A DNA stretch of 35,044 bases from Bacteroidales bacterium UBA6828 (GCA_002452095.1 DKEG01000005.1:1-35044); one strand, 5' to 3'. Counted from the first letter of the stretch, positions 1 to 8,053 are shown. Notes: a model not told the origin generated them from the letters alone. Program-made: numbers and translations.

Positions 1-57
1 TTGACTAAGTATTATTTGACAATATGTATTTTTGACGAAATTAAAATCAATAAGATA

Positions 58-2202
58 ATGAAACCCGATTTTAAGACAATAGACATTAACAAATGTCAGG
101 CTTCTCATATTGTAAACAACAATGAAGCCAACTGGCAAACGCCCGAACTCATCGACGTGAAGCCAATCTACACCAAAGAAGACCTCGAGGGAATGGAGCA
201 CCTTGACTATGTGTCGGGTATCCCGCCTTTCCTGCGTGGTCCGTATAGTGCGATGTATCCTCTGCGTCCGTGGACAATCCGTCAGTACGCCGGTTTCTCT
301 ACGGCACAGGAGTCCAACGCTTTCTATCGCCGCAACCTTGCCAGTGGTCAGAAAGGTCTGTCCGTGGCTTTCGACCTGCCGACTCACCGCGGTTATAATG
401 CCGATAATATGCGTGTTGTGGGCGATGTGGGTAAAGCCGGTGTGAGCATTTGTTCGCTCGAGGATATGAAGGTCCTCTTTGCGGGTATTCCGTTGAACAA
501 GATGTCTGTCTCTATGACTATGAATGGTGCCGTGCTGCCTATTCTTGCTTTTTATATCAATGCAGGTCTTGAGCAGGGTGCCAAACTCGAAGAGATGGCA
601 GGTACTATCCAGAACGATATTCTCAAGGAGTTTATGGTGCGTAATACCTATATCTACCCGCCGAAGTTCTCTATGAAGATTATCGCTGACATCTTCGAAT
701 ATACCAGTCAGAAGATGCCGAAGTTCAACTCTATCTCTATCTCCGGCTACCACATGCAGGAAGCAGGTGCTACTGCCGACATAGAGTTGGCTTATACCCT
801 TGCCGACGGTATGGAGTATCTCCGTGCAGGTATCAACGCAGGTATGGATGTTGATGCTTTTGCACCGCGTCTGTCTTTCTTCTGGGCTATCGGTATGAAC
901 CACTTTATGGAGATTGCCAAGATGCGTGCAGCCCGTATGCTGTGGGCGAAGATTGTTAAGTCTTTCGGTGCCAAGAACCCGAAATCCATGGCATTGCGTA
1001 CCCACTGCCAGACGTCCGGTTGGTCGCTTACCGAGCAAGACCCATTCAACAACGTAGGTCGTACTTGTATTGAGGCAATGGGAGCCGCGCTCGGTCATAC
1101 CCAGTCGCTCCACACCAACGCCCTCGATGAGGCTATCGCTCTGCCTACCGACTTCTCCGCACGTATCGCCCGCAATACGCAGATTTATATCCAAGAGGAG
1201 ACCAAGGTCTGCAAGGAAATCGACCCGTGGGGCGGCTCCTACTATGTAGAGTCGCTTACCAAGGAGATTATGGACAAGGCATGGGAGCATATTCAGGAAA
1301 TCGAAAAACTCGGTGGTATGGCTGCCGCTATCGAAACGGGTATTCCAAAGATGCGTATCGAGGAAGCCGCCGCACGTACGCAGGCGCGTATTGACTCGGG
1401 TGCACAGAAGATTATCGGTGTGAACGAGTATCGCCTTGAGCACGAGGATCCGATCGATATCCTCGAGATTGATAACACCGCTGTACGTGAGGAGCAGGTG
1501 GCGCGTCTCAAAGAGTTGCGTGCCAACCGTGATGAAAAAGCCGTGCAAGAGGCACTGGCTGAGATTACTGCTACCGTTCAAGAATGGGCGGATGGCAAGA
1601 AATGCTCGCACAACCTGCTTGATTTGGCTGTCAAGGCAGCAGGTTTGCGCGCAAGTTTAGGTGAAATATCCGACGCTTGCGAGAAAGTGGTAGGTCGTTA
1701 TAAAGCAACTATTAGAACTATTTCAGGCGTGTACGCAGCAGGAACCAAGAATGACAGTGATTTTGAGCGTGCTCAACAACTCACTGCAGCCTTCGCCAAG
1801 AAAGAAGGCCGTCAACCTCGTATTATGATTGCCAAGATGGGTCAGGACGGTCACGACCGTGGTGCCAAAGTGGTGGCTACCGGTTATGCCGACTGCGGCT
1901 TCGATGTGGATATGGGACCCTTGTTCCAGACTCCCGCAGAGGCTGCCAAGCAAGCCGTTGAGAACGACGTTCACGTACTGGGTGTTTCCTCTTTGGCTGC
2001 AGGGCACAAGACCCTCATTCCGCAAGTGATTGAGGAGTTGAAGAAACTCGGTCGTCCCGACATTATGGTCATTGCCGGCGGTGTTATCCCCGCGCAGGAC
2101 TACGACTTCCTCTACAAAGCGGGTGTGGCGGCTATCTTCGGTCCGGGTACCAACGTGGCGAAGTCCGCTTGCACCATCATGGAACTCCTGATGGCTGAAT
2201 AA
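58..2202 (+). CDS. mutB: Methylmalonyl-CoA mutase large (catalytic) subunit
   Basis: This cytoplasmic enzyme interconverts (R)-methylmalonyl-CoA and succinyl-CoA with adenosylcobalamin and serves propionate/succinate metabolism. The 714 residues match the usual catalytic-subunit length. The N-terminal two thirds form the substrate-binding TIM barrel (for example RTHCQTSGWSLTEQDP and DPWGGSYYVE). The C-terminal cobalamin domain carries the DxHxxG motif in KMGQDGHDRGAKVVA, with Asp about 597 and His about 599. I chose ATG at 58 because the protein then begins MKPDFKTIDINK, as in homologues; the frame stays open to base 1 but those residues look untranslated. A TAnnTTTG-like box lies at 27-34. 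The small subunit mutA usually sits just upstream and would be outside the window. A strong terminator follows the stop. Confidence 0.95.
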   Translation: MKPDFKTIDINKCQASHIVNNNEANWQTPELIDVKPIYTKEDLEGMEHLDYVSGIPPFLRGPYSAMYPLRPWTIRQYAGFSTAQESNAFYRRNLASGQKGLSVAFDLPTHRGYNADNMRVVGDVGKAGVSICSLEDMKVLFAGIPLNKMSVSMTMNGAVLPILAFYINAGLEQGAKLEEMAGTIQNDILKEFMVRNTYIYPPKFSMKIIADIFEYTSQKMPKFNSISISGYHMQEAGATADIELAYTLADGMEYLRAGINAGMDVDAFAPRLSFFWAIGMNHFMEIAKMRAARMLWAKIVKSFGAKNPKSMALRTHCQTSGWSLTEQDPFNNVGRTCIEAMGAALGHTQSLHTNALDEAIALPTDFSARIARNTQIYIQEETKVCKEIDPWGGSYYVESLTKEIMDKAWEHIQEIEKLGGMAAAIETGIPKMRIEEAAARTQARIDSGAQKIIGVNEYRLEHEDPIDILEIDNTAVREEQVARLKELRANRDEKAVQEALAEITATVQEWADGKKCSHNLLDLAVKAAGLRASLGEISDACEKVVGRYKATIRTISGVYAAGTKNDSDFERAQQLTAAFAKKEGRQPRIMIAKMGQDGHDRGAKVVATGYADCGFDVDMGPLFQTPAEAAKQAVENDVHVLGVSSLAAGHKTLIPQVIEELKKLGRPDIMVIAGGVIPAQDYDFLYKAGVAAIFGPGTNVAKSACTIMELLMAE

Positions 2203-2227
2203 TAAGATCAGTCTATAGGTCTATTCG

Positions 2228-2261
2228 AGCCGTCCGACAATCTTTGTCGGACGGCTTTTTT
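2228..2261 (+). terminator. Rho-independent terminator of mutB
   Basis: A 13-bp perfect stem (AGCCGTCCGACAA paired with TTGTCGGACGGCT), a 3-base loop and a run of five T residues begin 25 bases after the mutB stop. Confidence 0.93.
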
Positions 2262-2264
2262 ATG

Positions 2265-2400
2265 CATAAAAAGCCGAATATGCAACTCATATACTCCATA
2301 ATACCGATTACGTAGAAAAGACGTAGAAAAGACGTAGAAAGAATGGGATTTTATAAGGCTGTTAAGCGATATTTTTATGCATATTATGCAGTTTTTATGC
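2265..2400. repeat. Dispersed intergenic element with an 11-bp tandem core (copy A)
   Basis: The core at 2310-2342 is three 11-bp units of ACGTAGAAAAG, the last slightly diverged. The left flank is CATAATACCGATTACG and the surroundings are rich in TATGCA words. The same flank and layout recur inverted near 12120-12300 and direct near 14760-14900. It sits between the mutB terminator and the next promoter. Confidence 0.8.
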
Positions 2401-2441
2401 ATTATGTGTATAGATTTTTTTTTTGAAAAGTGCCATTAATA

Positions 2442-2472
2442 TTTGTGTATGTAATTATTTTGCACACCTTTG
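2442..2472 (+). promoter_or_regulatory. Promoter for a probable noncoding RNA
   Basis: A -33 box TTTG (2442-2445), a 19-base spacer and a -7 box CACCTTTG (2465-2472) fit the Bacteroides pattern TTTG-N19/20-TAnnTTTG except for one base. Transcription would begin near 2479. Confidence 0.6.
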
Positions 2473-2478
2473 CAGCGA

Positions 2479-2689
2479 TTCTTGCTGAAGAATTATTAAC
2501 TGTAACGGCAGTTAGTACATATTTTATATTATACCGACCTACCGGTTTCGTTAACGGAAATCTAGCAAATTATCTAAAAGACGATGAATTGGCAGTGTTG
2601 TTAGTACGTTTATGCGTGCTACTGCTTCTGTGTTTATCGTCTTGGGTATTTGCTAGAACCCCCGTTAAAAAACGCAGAAGCAGTTTTTT
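2479..2689 (+). ncRNA. Probable structured noncoding RNA or attenuator
   Basis: About 210 bases lie between a Bacteroides-type promoter and an intrinsic terminator and hold no convincing reading frame. The terminator pairs 2621-2635 with 2670-2684 (ACTGCTTCTG with CAGAAGCAGT plus further pairs) and is followed by five T. An alternative fold pairs AAGACGAT (2578-2585) with ATCGTCTT (2636-2643) and GCAGT (2592-2596) with ACTGC (2621-2625), burying the terminator's 5' arm, so the two folds exclude each other. Further short hairpins lie at the 5' end (TAACTG/CAGTTA near 2500). GGCAGT followed by TTAGTAC occurs twice. It could be a 6S-like trans-acting RNA or a leader controlling the next lipoprotein genes, but those have their own promoter. 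I do not recognise the family. Confidence 0.5.
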
Positions 2690-2710
2690 GTGTCTATATG
2701 CATATAGCAC
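2690..2710. other. Near-perfect palindrome
   Basis: CTATATGCATATAG (2694-2707) is a perfect palindrome, extended by flanking GTG and CAC with one unpaired base. It lies just after the RNA terminator and about 80 bases before the lipoprotein promoter, so it could be an operator. The role is unknown. Confidence 0.4.
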
Positions 2711-2786
2711 AAGGTGTATATGGACTATCAAACATCATTGATAATCAGTGGCTTATTTTTGTGATAGCAAAAGGACTAAAAAGGAC

Positions 2787-2818
2787 TTTGTGTACACCAT
2801 ACAAAACTGCTACCTTTG
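2787..2818 (+). promoter_or_regulatory. Promoter of the lipoprotein gene at 2865
   Basis: TTTG (2787-2790), a 20-base spacer and TACCTTTG (2811-2818) match the Bacteroides consensus exactly. Transcription would begin about 40 bases before the ATG, in an A-rich leader. Confidence 0.8.
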
Positions 2819-2864
2819 CACGCAGAAACAAATAAACATAATTAACCCTTAAAAACAAAACAAA

Positions 2865-3095
2865 ATGAAAAAATTATCTTTTATTGCACTTGCCTTGATT
2901 GCAAGTTTGACTTTCACTTCTTGCGGCAATTCTGCCGAGTCGTTGGTCTCTCAGTATGAAAAAGCCTGCAAGGCGGGAAACACAGAAAAAGCCATGAAAA
3001 TTGCAGAGAAAATTGAGAAATTAGATGAAGACGAACTGACCGAAGAACAGGCTCTCCGTATCTACAAAGCATCATTGCAACTATCCGATTTCTAA
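2865..3095 (+). CDS. Small lipoprotein, 76 aa, unknown function
   Basis: The N-terminus is a lipoprotein signal: MKK, a hydrophobic stretch, then TFTSC with the lipidated cysteine near residue 20. The mature part of about 56 residues is charged and probably helical (EKAMKIAEKIEKLDEDELTEEQ). The start follows an A-rich leader typical of Bacteroidetes. A second lipoprotein gene begins 25 bases after the stop, so the two are probably co-transcribed from 2787-2818. I recognise no domain. Confidence 0.8.
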   Translation: MKKLSFIALALIASLTFTSCGNSAESLVSQYEKACKAGNTEKAMKIAEKIEKLDEDELTEEQALRIYKASLQLSDF

Positions 3096-3120
3096 TTGTA
3101 TAAATTAACAATCAATCACT

Positions 3121-3822
3121 ATGAAACAGAAATTTATCTTGGGTGCTGTGGCACTTTGTTTGGCACTAGGACTGACTTCATGCGGAGAGAAACAGGAAGA
3201 ACTGACCAAAATGATCCCCGCTGATGCGGTTACTTTCTCGGGAAAACACAAAAGCCTTTTGACCATTCCCGCTGATGTGGATTCTATCAAGGTTATGCTG
3301 GTGTGCGCTGATCAAGAAAATGGAAGATGGGATGTGCGTGCAGTGATACCGGTACAGAATACCAAGGCGTGGAGCCAAATACCGGGCACGGATACACGCA
3401 AATCCACACACTTTGAGCCTCGTATGGGCAATTTGAACGTAACGTATTTAGATGCCAATGAGACGGAAATAGGAGACGATTTGTCGATGGACGGGAGTGT
3501 GATAGAGAGCGTGCTGTCCTCTGACGACATCATTACGGAGAAAGCATCGGTAAAAGATGCGTGGGAGTATTCGGGCGACAAGTCCTACAAAGCCAAACGC
3601 GCATTGTTTGACAAGGTAGCCGGTATCAGTCTGAGCAATATGGAACTGAATGAGGTGAAGCCCGCCAAGAAGTCTTCAAGCAAAAGCAGTTCCTCTCTGT
3701 CTGACATCTACGAAGATGCACTTAACGAAGTGGCTGATGCGTATGAAGATGCACTCAATGAGGCGGTTGGCGATTATGAAGATGCCGTCAACGAGGCTTT
3801 GGAGGATGCTTTTGGATTGTAA
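3121..3822 (+). CDS. Lipoprotein with acidic C-terminal repeats, 233 aa
   Basis: A lipoprotein signal ends in GLTSCGEK with the lipidated cysteine near residue 21. The middle is a globular stretch that I do not recognise. A Ser/Lys-rich linker (KKSSSKSSSSLSD) leads to three consecutive copies of about 11 residues built on YEDALNEV / YEDALNEA / YEDAVNEA, which would form an acidic amphipathic helix. It probably sits in the outer membrane or faces the periplasm. It is co-oriented with the lipoprotein before it and the DUF4190 protein after it. Function unknown. Confidence 0.85.
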   Translation: MKQKFILGAVALCLALGLTSCGEKQEELTKMIPADAVTFSGKHKSLLTIPADVDSIKVMLVCADQENGRWDVRAVIPVQNTKAWSQIPGTDTRKSTHFEPRMGNLNVTYLDANETEIGDDLSMDGSVIESVLSSDDIITEKASVKDAWEYSGDKSYKAKRALFDKVAGISLSNMELNEVKPAKKSSSKSSSSLSDIYEDALNEVADAYEDALNEAVGDYEDAVNEALEDAFGL

Positions 3823-3860
3823 ACACAACTTTTGTTTCACTTAAATAAAAATTATCCATT

Positions 3861-4175
3861 ATGTCTGAAATTCAGAAAAAGAATGCACCGTATGCTGTAG
3901 CAGCATTAGTGCTGGGAATCTGTTCGTTAGTGTTTGGCTGTTTCTTTGTCGGCTTCGTTTGCGGCATTGTGGGCGTTGTGCTTGCCAAGAAAGGTCTTAC
4001 CGAGTACAATCTCCACCCCGAGCAATATACCGGTGCAGGTATGCTTAATGCCGGCAAGATTATGTCCATTATCGGTATCGTCTTCGGTGCAATCTACATT
4101 GTTTATTACATCATTGCAGTTTGCATTATCGGTGCTGCCGGTTTGTTTGATATGTTTGGCGGCGACATGCTCTAA
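3861..4175 (+). CDS. DUF4190-type small membrane protein, 104 aa
   Basis: A short N-terminal tail (MSEIQKKNAPYAVAALVLGICSL) is followed by hydrophobic segments at about residues 12-45 and 65-98. The Gly-rich run GFVCGIVGVVLAKKGL and the N-terminal layout resemble DUF4190 proteins, which are common in Bacteroidetes, often beside DUF2752 proteins. The next gene is such a DUF2752 protein 21 bases downstream. The function is unknown; the family call is by pattern, not search. Confidence 0.75.
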   Translation: MSEIQKKNAPYAVAALVLGICSLVFGCFFVGFVCGIVGVVLAKKGLTEYNLHPEQYTGAGMLNAGKIMSIIGIVFGAIYIVYYIIAVCIIGAAGLFDMFGGDML

Positions 4176-4196
4176 TGCTCTAACTTTTCCCATACT

Positions 4197-4460
4197 ATGC
4201 AACTTCTCCCTTGTGCGTGGAAACAACTCCTGGGTATCAGTTGCCCGTTTTGCGGGTTCCAGAGAGCCGTTTTGCTGCTGTGCAGGGGAGAGGTGTGGGC
4301 TTCCGTGCTGATGTTTCCGCCTTTGTTACCCTTGATGGCAGGCGTATGCCTTACACCGGTTTTATACTACTGCCGCCAAAGGACGGCTCTTAATATAGTG
4401 TGGAGCATTGTCCTGTTTTGCCTTCTATTGAACGGGGTGTATCAAAATATAGTCCATTAG
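4197..4460 (+). CDS. DUF2752 family membrane protein, 87 aa
   Basis: The family signature is visible as CPFCGFQRAVLLLCRGE: a CxxCG motif, an Arg, then a hydrophobic stretch and Gly. Two further hydrophobic segments follow (about residues 32-56 and 66-82). The gene starts 21 bases after the DUF4190 gene and its product probably works or is expressed with it in the inner membrane. A terminator follows. The biochemical role of the family is not known. Confidence 0.75.
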   Translation: MQLLPCAWKQLLGISCPFCGFQRAVLLLCRGEVWASVLMFPPLLPLMAGVCLTPVLYYCRQRTALNIVWSIVLFCLLLNGVYQNIVH

Positions 4461-4481
4461 CGGGACGGAAGATAAGGATAC

Positions 4482-4521
4482 AAAAAAAGCAGTCTGTTTG
4501 GTTGTGGCAGACTGCTTTTTT
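4482..4521. terminator. Bidirectional terminator between convergent genes
   Basis: GCAGTCTG (4489-4496) pairs with CAGACTGC (4508-4515), flanked by an A run on the left and a T run on the right, so it can stop transcription from both sides. It lies between the DUF2752 gene and the convergent sufE. Confidence 0.9.
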
Positions 4522-4540
4522 GTATAGTATATAGTTGCAT

Positions 4541-4960
4541 TTATTTCTTTGCGGCGAAAGCAAGGGCGTAGAGACGCATTTGCTTGAGCATTGCCACCAG
4601 ACCGTTGCTGCGGGTAGGGGAGAGGTGCTCGCGGAGGTTGATACGGTCGATAAAATAGAGGTCGGCATCAATAATCTCTTGCGGGGTATGACCGCTCAAG
4701 ACGTGAATGAGCAATGCCACAATACCTTTGACGAGAATGGCATCCGAGTCGCCGTGGTAGATGATTTTGCCGTCTTGCATCTCTGCCGTGAACCACACTT
4801 TCGACTGGCACCCGTCAATCAGGTTCTGCTCGGTGCGGTCGGCTTCGGGGAACGGTTCAAGACCGTTGCCGTACTCAATGAGGAGCGAATAACGGTCCAT
4901 CCAATCATCAAAGGCGGAGAACTCGTCTATGATTTCGTCTTGTATTTCGTTGATAGTCAT
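4541..4960 (-). CDS. sufE: SufE-family sulfur acceptor, 139 aa
   Basis: SufE takes persulfide sulfur from the cysteine desulfurase SufS and passes it to the Suf Fe-S scaffold in the cytoplasm. The active cysteine is visible in IDGCQSKVW and falls at residue 51, as in Escherichia coli SufE. The length of 139 is usual for the family. I chose ATG at 4960 (MTINEIQDEI); an upstream ATG at 5005 would add 15 residues that do not look like the family. It is the last gene of a minus-strand series and lies downstream of aroK, separated by an 11-bp repeat array. No sufS or sufBCD is in the window. Confidence 0.93.
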   Translation of the reverse strand: MTINEIQDEIIDEFSAFDDWMDRYSLLIEYGNGLEPFPEADRTEQNLIDGCQSKVWFTAEMQDGKIIYHGDSDAILVKGIVALLIHVLSGHTPQEIIDADLYFIDRINLREHLSPTRSNGLVAMLKQMRLYALAFAAKK

Positions 4961-5014
4961 AACAGGAATGTTTGTATAATTGTTGTTAAAAAATAATCGT
5001 ATCAAAAGAAGCCT

Positions 5015-5058
5015 ATCCTAAGCGCATCCACCCGATATCCACCCGACATCCACCCGAC
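5015..5058. repeat. 11-bp tandem array between aroK and sufE (copy B)
   Basis: Four consecutive 11-bp units: ATCCTAAGCGC, ATCCACCCGAT, ATCCACCCGAC, ATCCACCCGAC. The first unit and its left flank GAAGCCT also begin the array at 20651-20683, so these two are related. Confidence 0.85.
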
Positions 5059-5105
5059 AAAACAATACGCTGGGTAGGGAATTGTTTTTGTTGTTATTTT
5101 AATAT

Positions 5106-5663
5106 TTACTCTTTGCCCCGGAGGGACTGAATGAGATGGTAAAGGTGGTCGGCAATGCGCTCGTCGGCTTGCTCGTCGCACTCGCCCAACGGCGCGTCGA
5201 TGATATAGTCGGCTTGCGAATAGAATGGTTCGCGCGAAGCGAGATGCGGGGTGATGAATTGCAGGAGTTCCTCCTCGGTGCGCCCTTGCAGGACGGGGCG
5301 TTCATTGAGGTCGGTGAGCGCAAGACGCTTGGCGAGATGTTCGGGCTGCCAACGGATATAGATGCTGGTGCCGAGTTCGTGGAGACAATCCATATTGTCC
5401 TCCCAGCACGGGTAACCGCCCCCTGTGGCATAGATGACCCGATCCATCGGCAATTCGGCGAGTTCCTCAACCACATCTTTCTCCTTGTGGCGGAAATCGT
5501 CCATACCATACGTACGGATATAATCGGCGGTGCTGAGCCCGTAGAACTCCTTGAACGCATCGTCCAAGTTGACGAAATGCCAACCTAACTTGTCGGCAAG
5601 CAAGCGACCTGCGGTGGTCTTGCCGGCACCCATATAACCTATCAGATAAACAGGAAGTTCCAT
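5106..5663 (-). CDS. aroK: Shikimate kinase, 185 aa
   Basis: It phosphorylates shikimate at the 3-hydroxyl with ATP in the pathway to chorismate. The Walker A motif is GYMGAGKTT (residues 9-17); the substrate-binding stretch ATGGGYPC and the lid arginine in ERPVLQGR are present. The Asp in NLDDAFKEFYG replaces the more common LD..IE pattern but keeps the acidic residue. I chose the ATG at 5663 (MELPVYLIGYMGAGKTT), which puts the P-loop at the family's usual distance; an ATG at 5690 would add nine residues. Another shikimate enzyme, aroQ, is about 19 kb away in the window. The 132 bases upstream contain a repeat array. Confidence 0.95.
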   Translation of the reverse strand: MELPVYLIGYMGAGKTTAGRLLADKLGWHFVNLDDAFKEFYGLSTADYIRTYGMDDFRHKEKDVVEELAELPMDRVIYATGGGYPCWEDNMDCLHELGTSIYIRWQPEHLAKRLALTDLNERPVLQGRTEEELLQFITPHLASREPFYSQADYIIDAPLGECDEQADERIADHLYHLIQSLRGKE

Positions 5664-5720
5664 TTTGGGGTATTCTCCACAAATGTCCATTAAAAGTCCA
5701 TTAAAATCGTATTATGACTC

Positions 5721-5752
5721 CGTTAATTGCCGTTAATCAGTCGTTAATGTAT
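5721..5752. repeat. Imperfect 10/11-bp tandem array upstream of aroK (copy C)
   Basis: CGTTAATTGC, CGTTAATCAGT and CGTTAATGTAT follow one another, and GTTAAT or CATTAA words continue on both sides. The period is 10 then 11 bases. It lies between the DUF3256-like gene and aroK. Confidence 0.6.
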
Positions 5753-5795
5753 TGGAAAACATATAATGATCCATTTATTAACCATTAATGTGCCA

Positions 5796-6191
5796 TTATA
5801 ACCGCTTTTTTTCCTCGTCGTCGAGGATTTGGACGGTGTTGTCTTGCCAGACGAGTTGTCCGTTGCGGATAGTGGCAAGAGGGAAAGTACATTCTTTGGC
5901 AGGGCGCACCTCCCGAAGGAGTTGCCACTCCTTATTATATATGTGTGCGCACGAGGAGCAGACCGGTGCGCAGACGGTTTGCACTACGAGAATACTGTCA
6001 CCATAGTTGAGAACCTCGATGTAGCAACTGTCAGCCATACGGAGGCGGCTGTAGCAGGCAGATTCTTCCTCTACAACGGGACTTCCGCCCAGCGCAGTGG
6101 CATCGGTAATCCATTGCTTGATAAGGTCGGTTTGCGCCTGTACGAACAGGACGGGCAAACTGCATAGTATGGTAAAGAGAATTTTTTTCAT
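5796..6191 (-). CDS. Secreted DUF3256-like protein, 131 aa
   Basis: A signal peptide (MKKILFTILCSLPVLFVQAQ) precedes about 110 mature residues. The segment GDSILVVQTVCAPVCSSCAHIYNKEWQ resembles DUF3256 proteins of Bacteroidales, which carry a similar CAPVC-containing strand before a tryptophan. The protein is shorter than the members I recall (about 200 residues), so the N-terminal half of the domain may be reduced. Four cysteines (CAPVCSSC and one earlier) could form disulfides in the periplasm. It starts 4 bases after the ispF stop, so the two are co-transcribed. Function unknown. Confidence 0.7.
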   Translation of the reverse strand: MKKILFTILCSLPVLFVQAQTDLIKQWITDATALGGSPVVEEESACYSRLRMADSCYIEVLNYGDSILVVQTVCAPVCSSCAHIYNKEWQLLREVRPAKECTFPLATIRNGQLVWQDNTVQILDDEEKKRL

Positions 6192-6195
6192 ATTC

Positions 6196-6666
6196 TTATT
6201 GTAGCATCACCACAGCGTATGCGGCAATACCTTCTTCGCGACCAACAAAACCGAGGTGTTCGGTAGTGGTGGCTTTGATAGAGACGGCATCGGTGTCCAC
6301 CCCCATCACTTCGGCGAGGCACTGCTGCATAGCGGGAATATACGGATTGAGTTTAGGCGCCTGCGCACAGATGGTACAATCGCAGTTGCCCAACTCGTAG
6401 CCCTTGGTACGTATCATCTCCATTGTGCGGCGAAGCAGAACCTTGGAATCAATGCCCTCATATTCGTTGCCCTTGGTATCAGGGAAATGGTAGCCGATGT
6501 CGCGCATATTGGCGGCACCAAGCAGGGCATCGCAGAGCGCATGAATCAGCACATCGGCGTCCGAATGACCGAGCAAGCCGCGCTCCGAGGGAATATCAAT
6601 TCCCCCCAACCACAATTTGCGATTGGGGGCGAACTGATGTACATCATATCCGAAACCGATTCTCAT
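6196..6666 (-). CDS. ispF: 2-C-methyl-D-erythritol 2,4-cyclodiphosphate synthase, 156 aa
   Basis: IspF closes the cyclic diphosphate in the MEP route to isoprenoids, as a cytoplasmic zinc-dependent trimer. The metal ligands are visible: Asp8 and His10 in GYDVHQF and His42 in HSDADVLIHA. The C-terminal signature KATTTEHLGFVGREEGIAA is intact. Length and start are standard. It lies after porV and 4 bases before the DUF3256-like gene. From memory, ispF follows porU and porV in P. gingivalis too, so the linkage is conserved rather than chance. Confidence 0.97.
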   Translation of the reverse strand: MRIGFGYDVHQFAPNRKLWLGGIDIPSERGLLGHSDADVLIHALCDALLGAANMRDIGYHFPDTKGNEYEGIDSKVLLRRTMEMIRTKGYELGNCDCTICAQAPKLNPYIPAMQQCLAEVMGVDTDAVSIKATTTEHLGFVGREEGIAAYAVVMLQ

Positions 6667-6769
6667 TGATTTAGATGAGAGTTGAGTGTTTAGAGCAGTT
6701 GGGGAGTAGGAAGTTTATAGTTTTGACGTTTCTGTTCAATACCCATACACTTCACTCTACACGTTCAAC
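6667..6769. repeat. Degenerate 7-bp-period sequence between porV and ispF
   Basis: The stretch around AGAGTTGAGTGTTTAGAG and the opposite stretch CACTTCACTCTACACG have a loose period of 7 and partly complement each other. It resembles the 7-bp repeats elsewhere in the window but is too diverged to be sure. No gene is seen. Confidence 0.3.
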
Positions 6770-7963
6770 TTATTTGCGGTTGTTTACGAGGTCTTTGATA
6801 CCGGCGAGGTCGAAACCGAGCGTGAAACGCATAGTCTGGTCAAGCGGGTTGGAGGCTGCCAGACCGATGCAGTAGGCTACGTCCAGCGAGAAGATACTGA
6901 GGTGGAAACCGGCACCTGCGGTGAGGTAGTTTCGGTTACCTTTGTAGTAGTTTTCGTAACTATAACCGAAACGCGCAAAGAACTGCTTGTTGTAGGAGTA
7001 CTCAAGACCTGCACCCCAACGCACTTCGCGGAACTCTTCGAGTGCACCACCCGGCGCATCGGCAAACGATTGGAAGATACCCTTGACGGAAGACAGGGCG
7101 GAGTAACCCTCTTGCGTCCACGTGCCACTCTCGTCGTCTGCATACTTCGACTTACGCGACGGAACCATCAACTTGTCTGCCTGTACACCAAAAGTGAGGC
7201 TGTTATACTTATCGAAAGGCAACTCGTAGTTGACACCGATACGCATAGTGGCCGGGATAAAGTTCTTGGTGATTTTGTCATAAGTCATCTTTCCACCGAG
7301 GTTTTGCAGCGCAAAACCGAGCGAGAAATAACTGGTTCCCATCGGCAACTCGATAGGCTGGTGGTAGTAGAGCGAAACATCTGCCGCCATAGTCCAAGCG
7401 GGGTACATCTCACCTGCCGTAGTGGTGGAAGTGTTGTATCCGTTGTTGAGGTCGGAGTACATAAAACGCAACGCTACCGCCATACTGACATACTCGTGCA
7501 ACTTGCGGTAGTAGGAGAGATCGAGCGACCATTCGTTGGGCTGTACATCTTGAAGCACTGTACCATTGGCATCAGTCAGATTGACCGTACCTAGCGAGAA
7601 ATAGGTGAACGAAGCCGCAATACCACCGGCAAGGTCTCCGAAATTGTAGTAACCGGCGATATGCGCCAGATCAATGTCGCTTACCAGTTTGCGCAACCAC
7701 GGGGTGTAGTTGGCGGTAAGTCCGCCTGCGCTTTGCATATAGGCATATTTGGCAGGGTTCCAGTGGAGCGAGTTGAGGTCGGCATCGGTGGCTACACCTA
7801 TATCGCCCATACCTGCGGAACGTGCATCGGGCGCAATGCTCAACGAAGGCATTGCGGTAATAAGCGGGTTCATTTGGTTTGTTTCACCGATAGTATAGTC
7901 CGCTGCTTGTGCGCTGATGGCAAAAAGGGTAACGGCTGCGAGGGATAAAAGAACTTTTTTCAT
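6770..7963 (-). CDS. porV: T9SS outer-membrane protein PorV (LptO), 397 aa
   Basis: PorV is a beta-barrel of the FadL type that carries T9SS cargo from the translocon to the PorU sortase. A signal peptide (about residues 1-20, ending AISAQA) is followed by the family's hallmark N-terminal region NPLITAMPSLSIAPDARSAG and then GDIGVATDADLNSLHWNPAKYA. The rest alternates like a barrel with aromatic strand ends (for example FFARFGYSYENYYKGNRNYL). Length is like P. gingivalis PorV. It lies directly downstream of porU with a 90-base gap, matching the conserved pair. Confidence 0.95.
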   Translation of the reverse strand: MKKVLLSLAAVTLFAISAQAADYTIGETNQMNPLITAMPSLSIAPDARSAGMGDIGVATDADLNSLHWNPAKYAYMQSAGGLTANYTPWLRKLVSDIDLAHIAGYYNFGDLAGGIAASFTYFSLGTVNLTDANGTVLQDVQPNEWSLDLSYYRKLHEYVSMAVALRFMYSDLNNGYNTSTTTAGEMYPAWTMAADVSLYYHQPIELPMGTSYFSLGFALQNLGGKMTYDKITKNFIPATMRIGVNYELPFDKYNSLTFGVQADKLMVPSRKSKYADDESGTWTQEGYSALSSVKGIFQSFADAPGGALEEFREVRWGAGLEYSYNKQFFARFGYSYENYYKGNRNYLTAGAGFHLSIFSLDVAYCIGLAASNPLDQTMRFTLGFDLAGIKDLVNNRK

Positions 7964-8053
7964 TGTTGTTTATTGAAGAATGTGATTATATACTTATTTG
8001 ATTTTTCTGATAAATACATCAAGAAATATGCTTCATAGGCTTGAGTTGTTTTT

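Noticed and set aside
1..57. Upstream extension of mutB from TTG at base 1
   Set aside because: The 19 extra residues do not match MutB N-termini and include a promoter-like TATTTTTG box.
2208..2402. 64-residue open frame (minus)
   Set aside because: It is read through the mutB terminator and repeat element; palindromic DNA gives open frames on both strands.
2430..2741. 103-residue open frame (plus)
   Set aside because: Its start precedes the predicted transcript start and it runs through the RNA hairpins and terminator; the protein has no family look.
4197..4393. Overlapping frames at the DUF2752 gene (3934-4311, 4211-4393)
   Set aside because: Only the frame starting at 4197 has the CxxCG signature and membrane segments.
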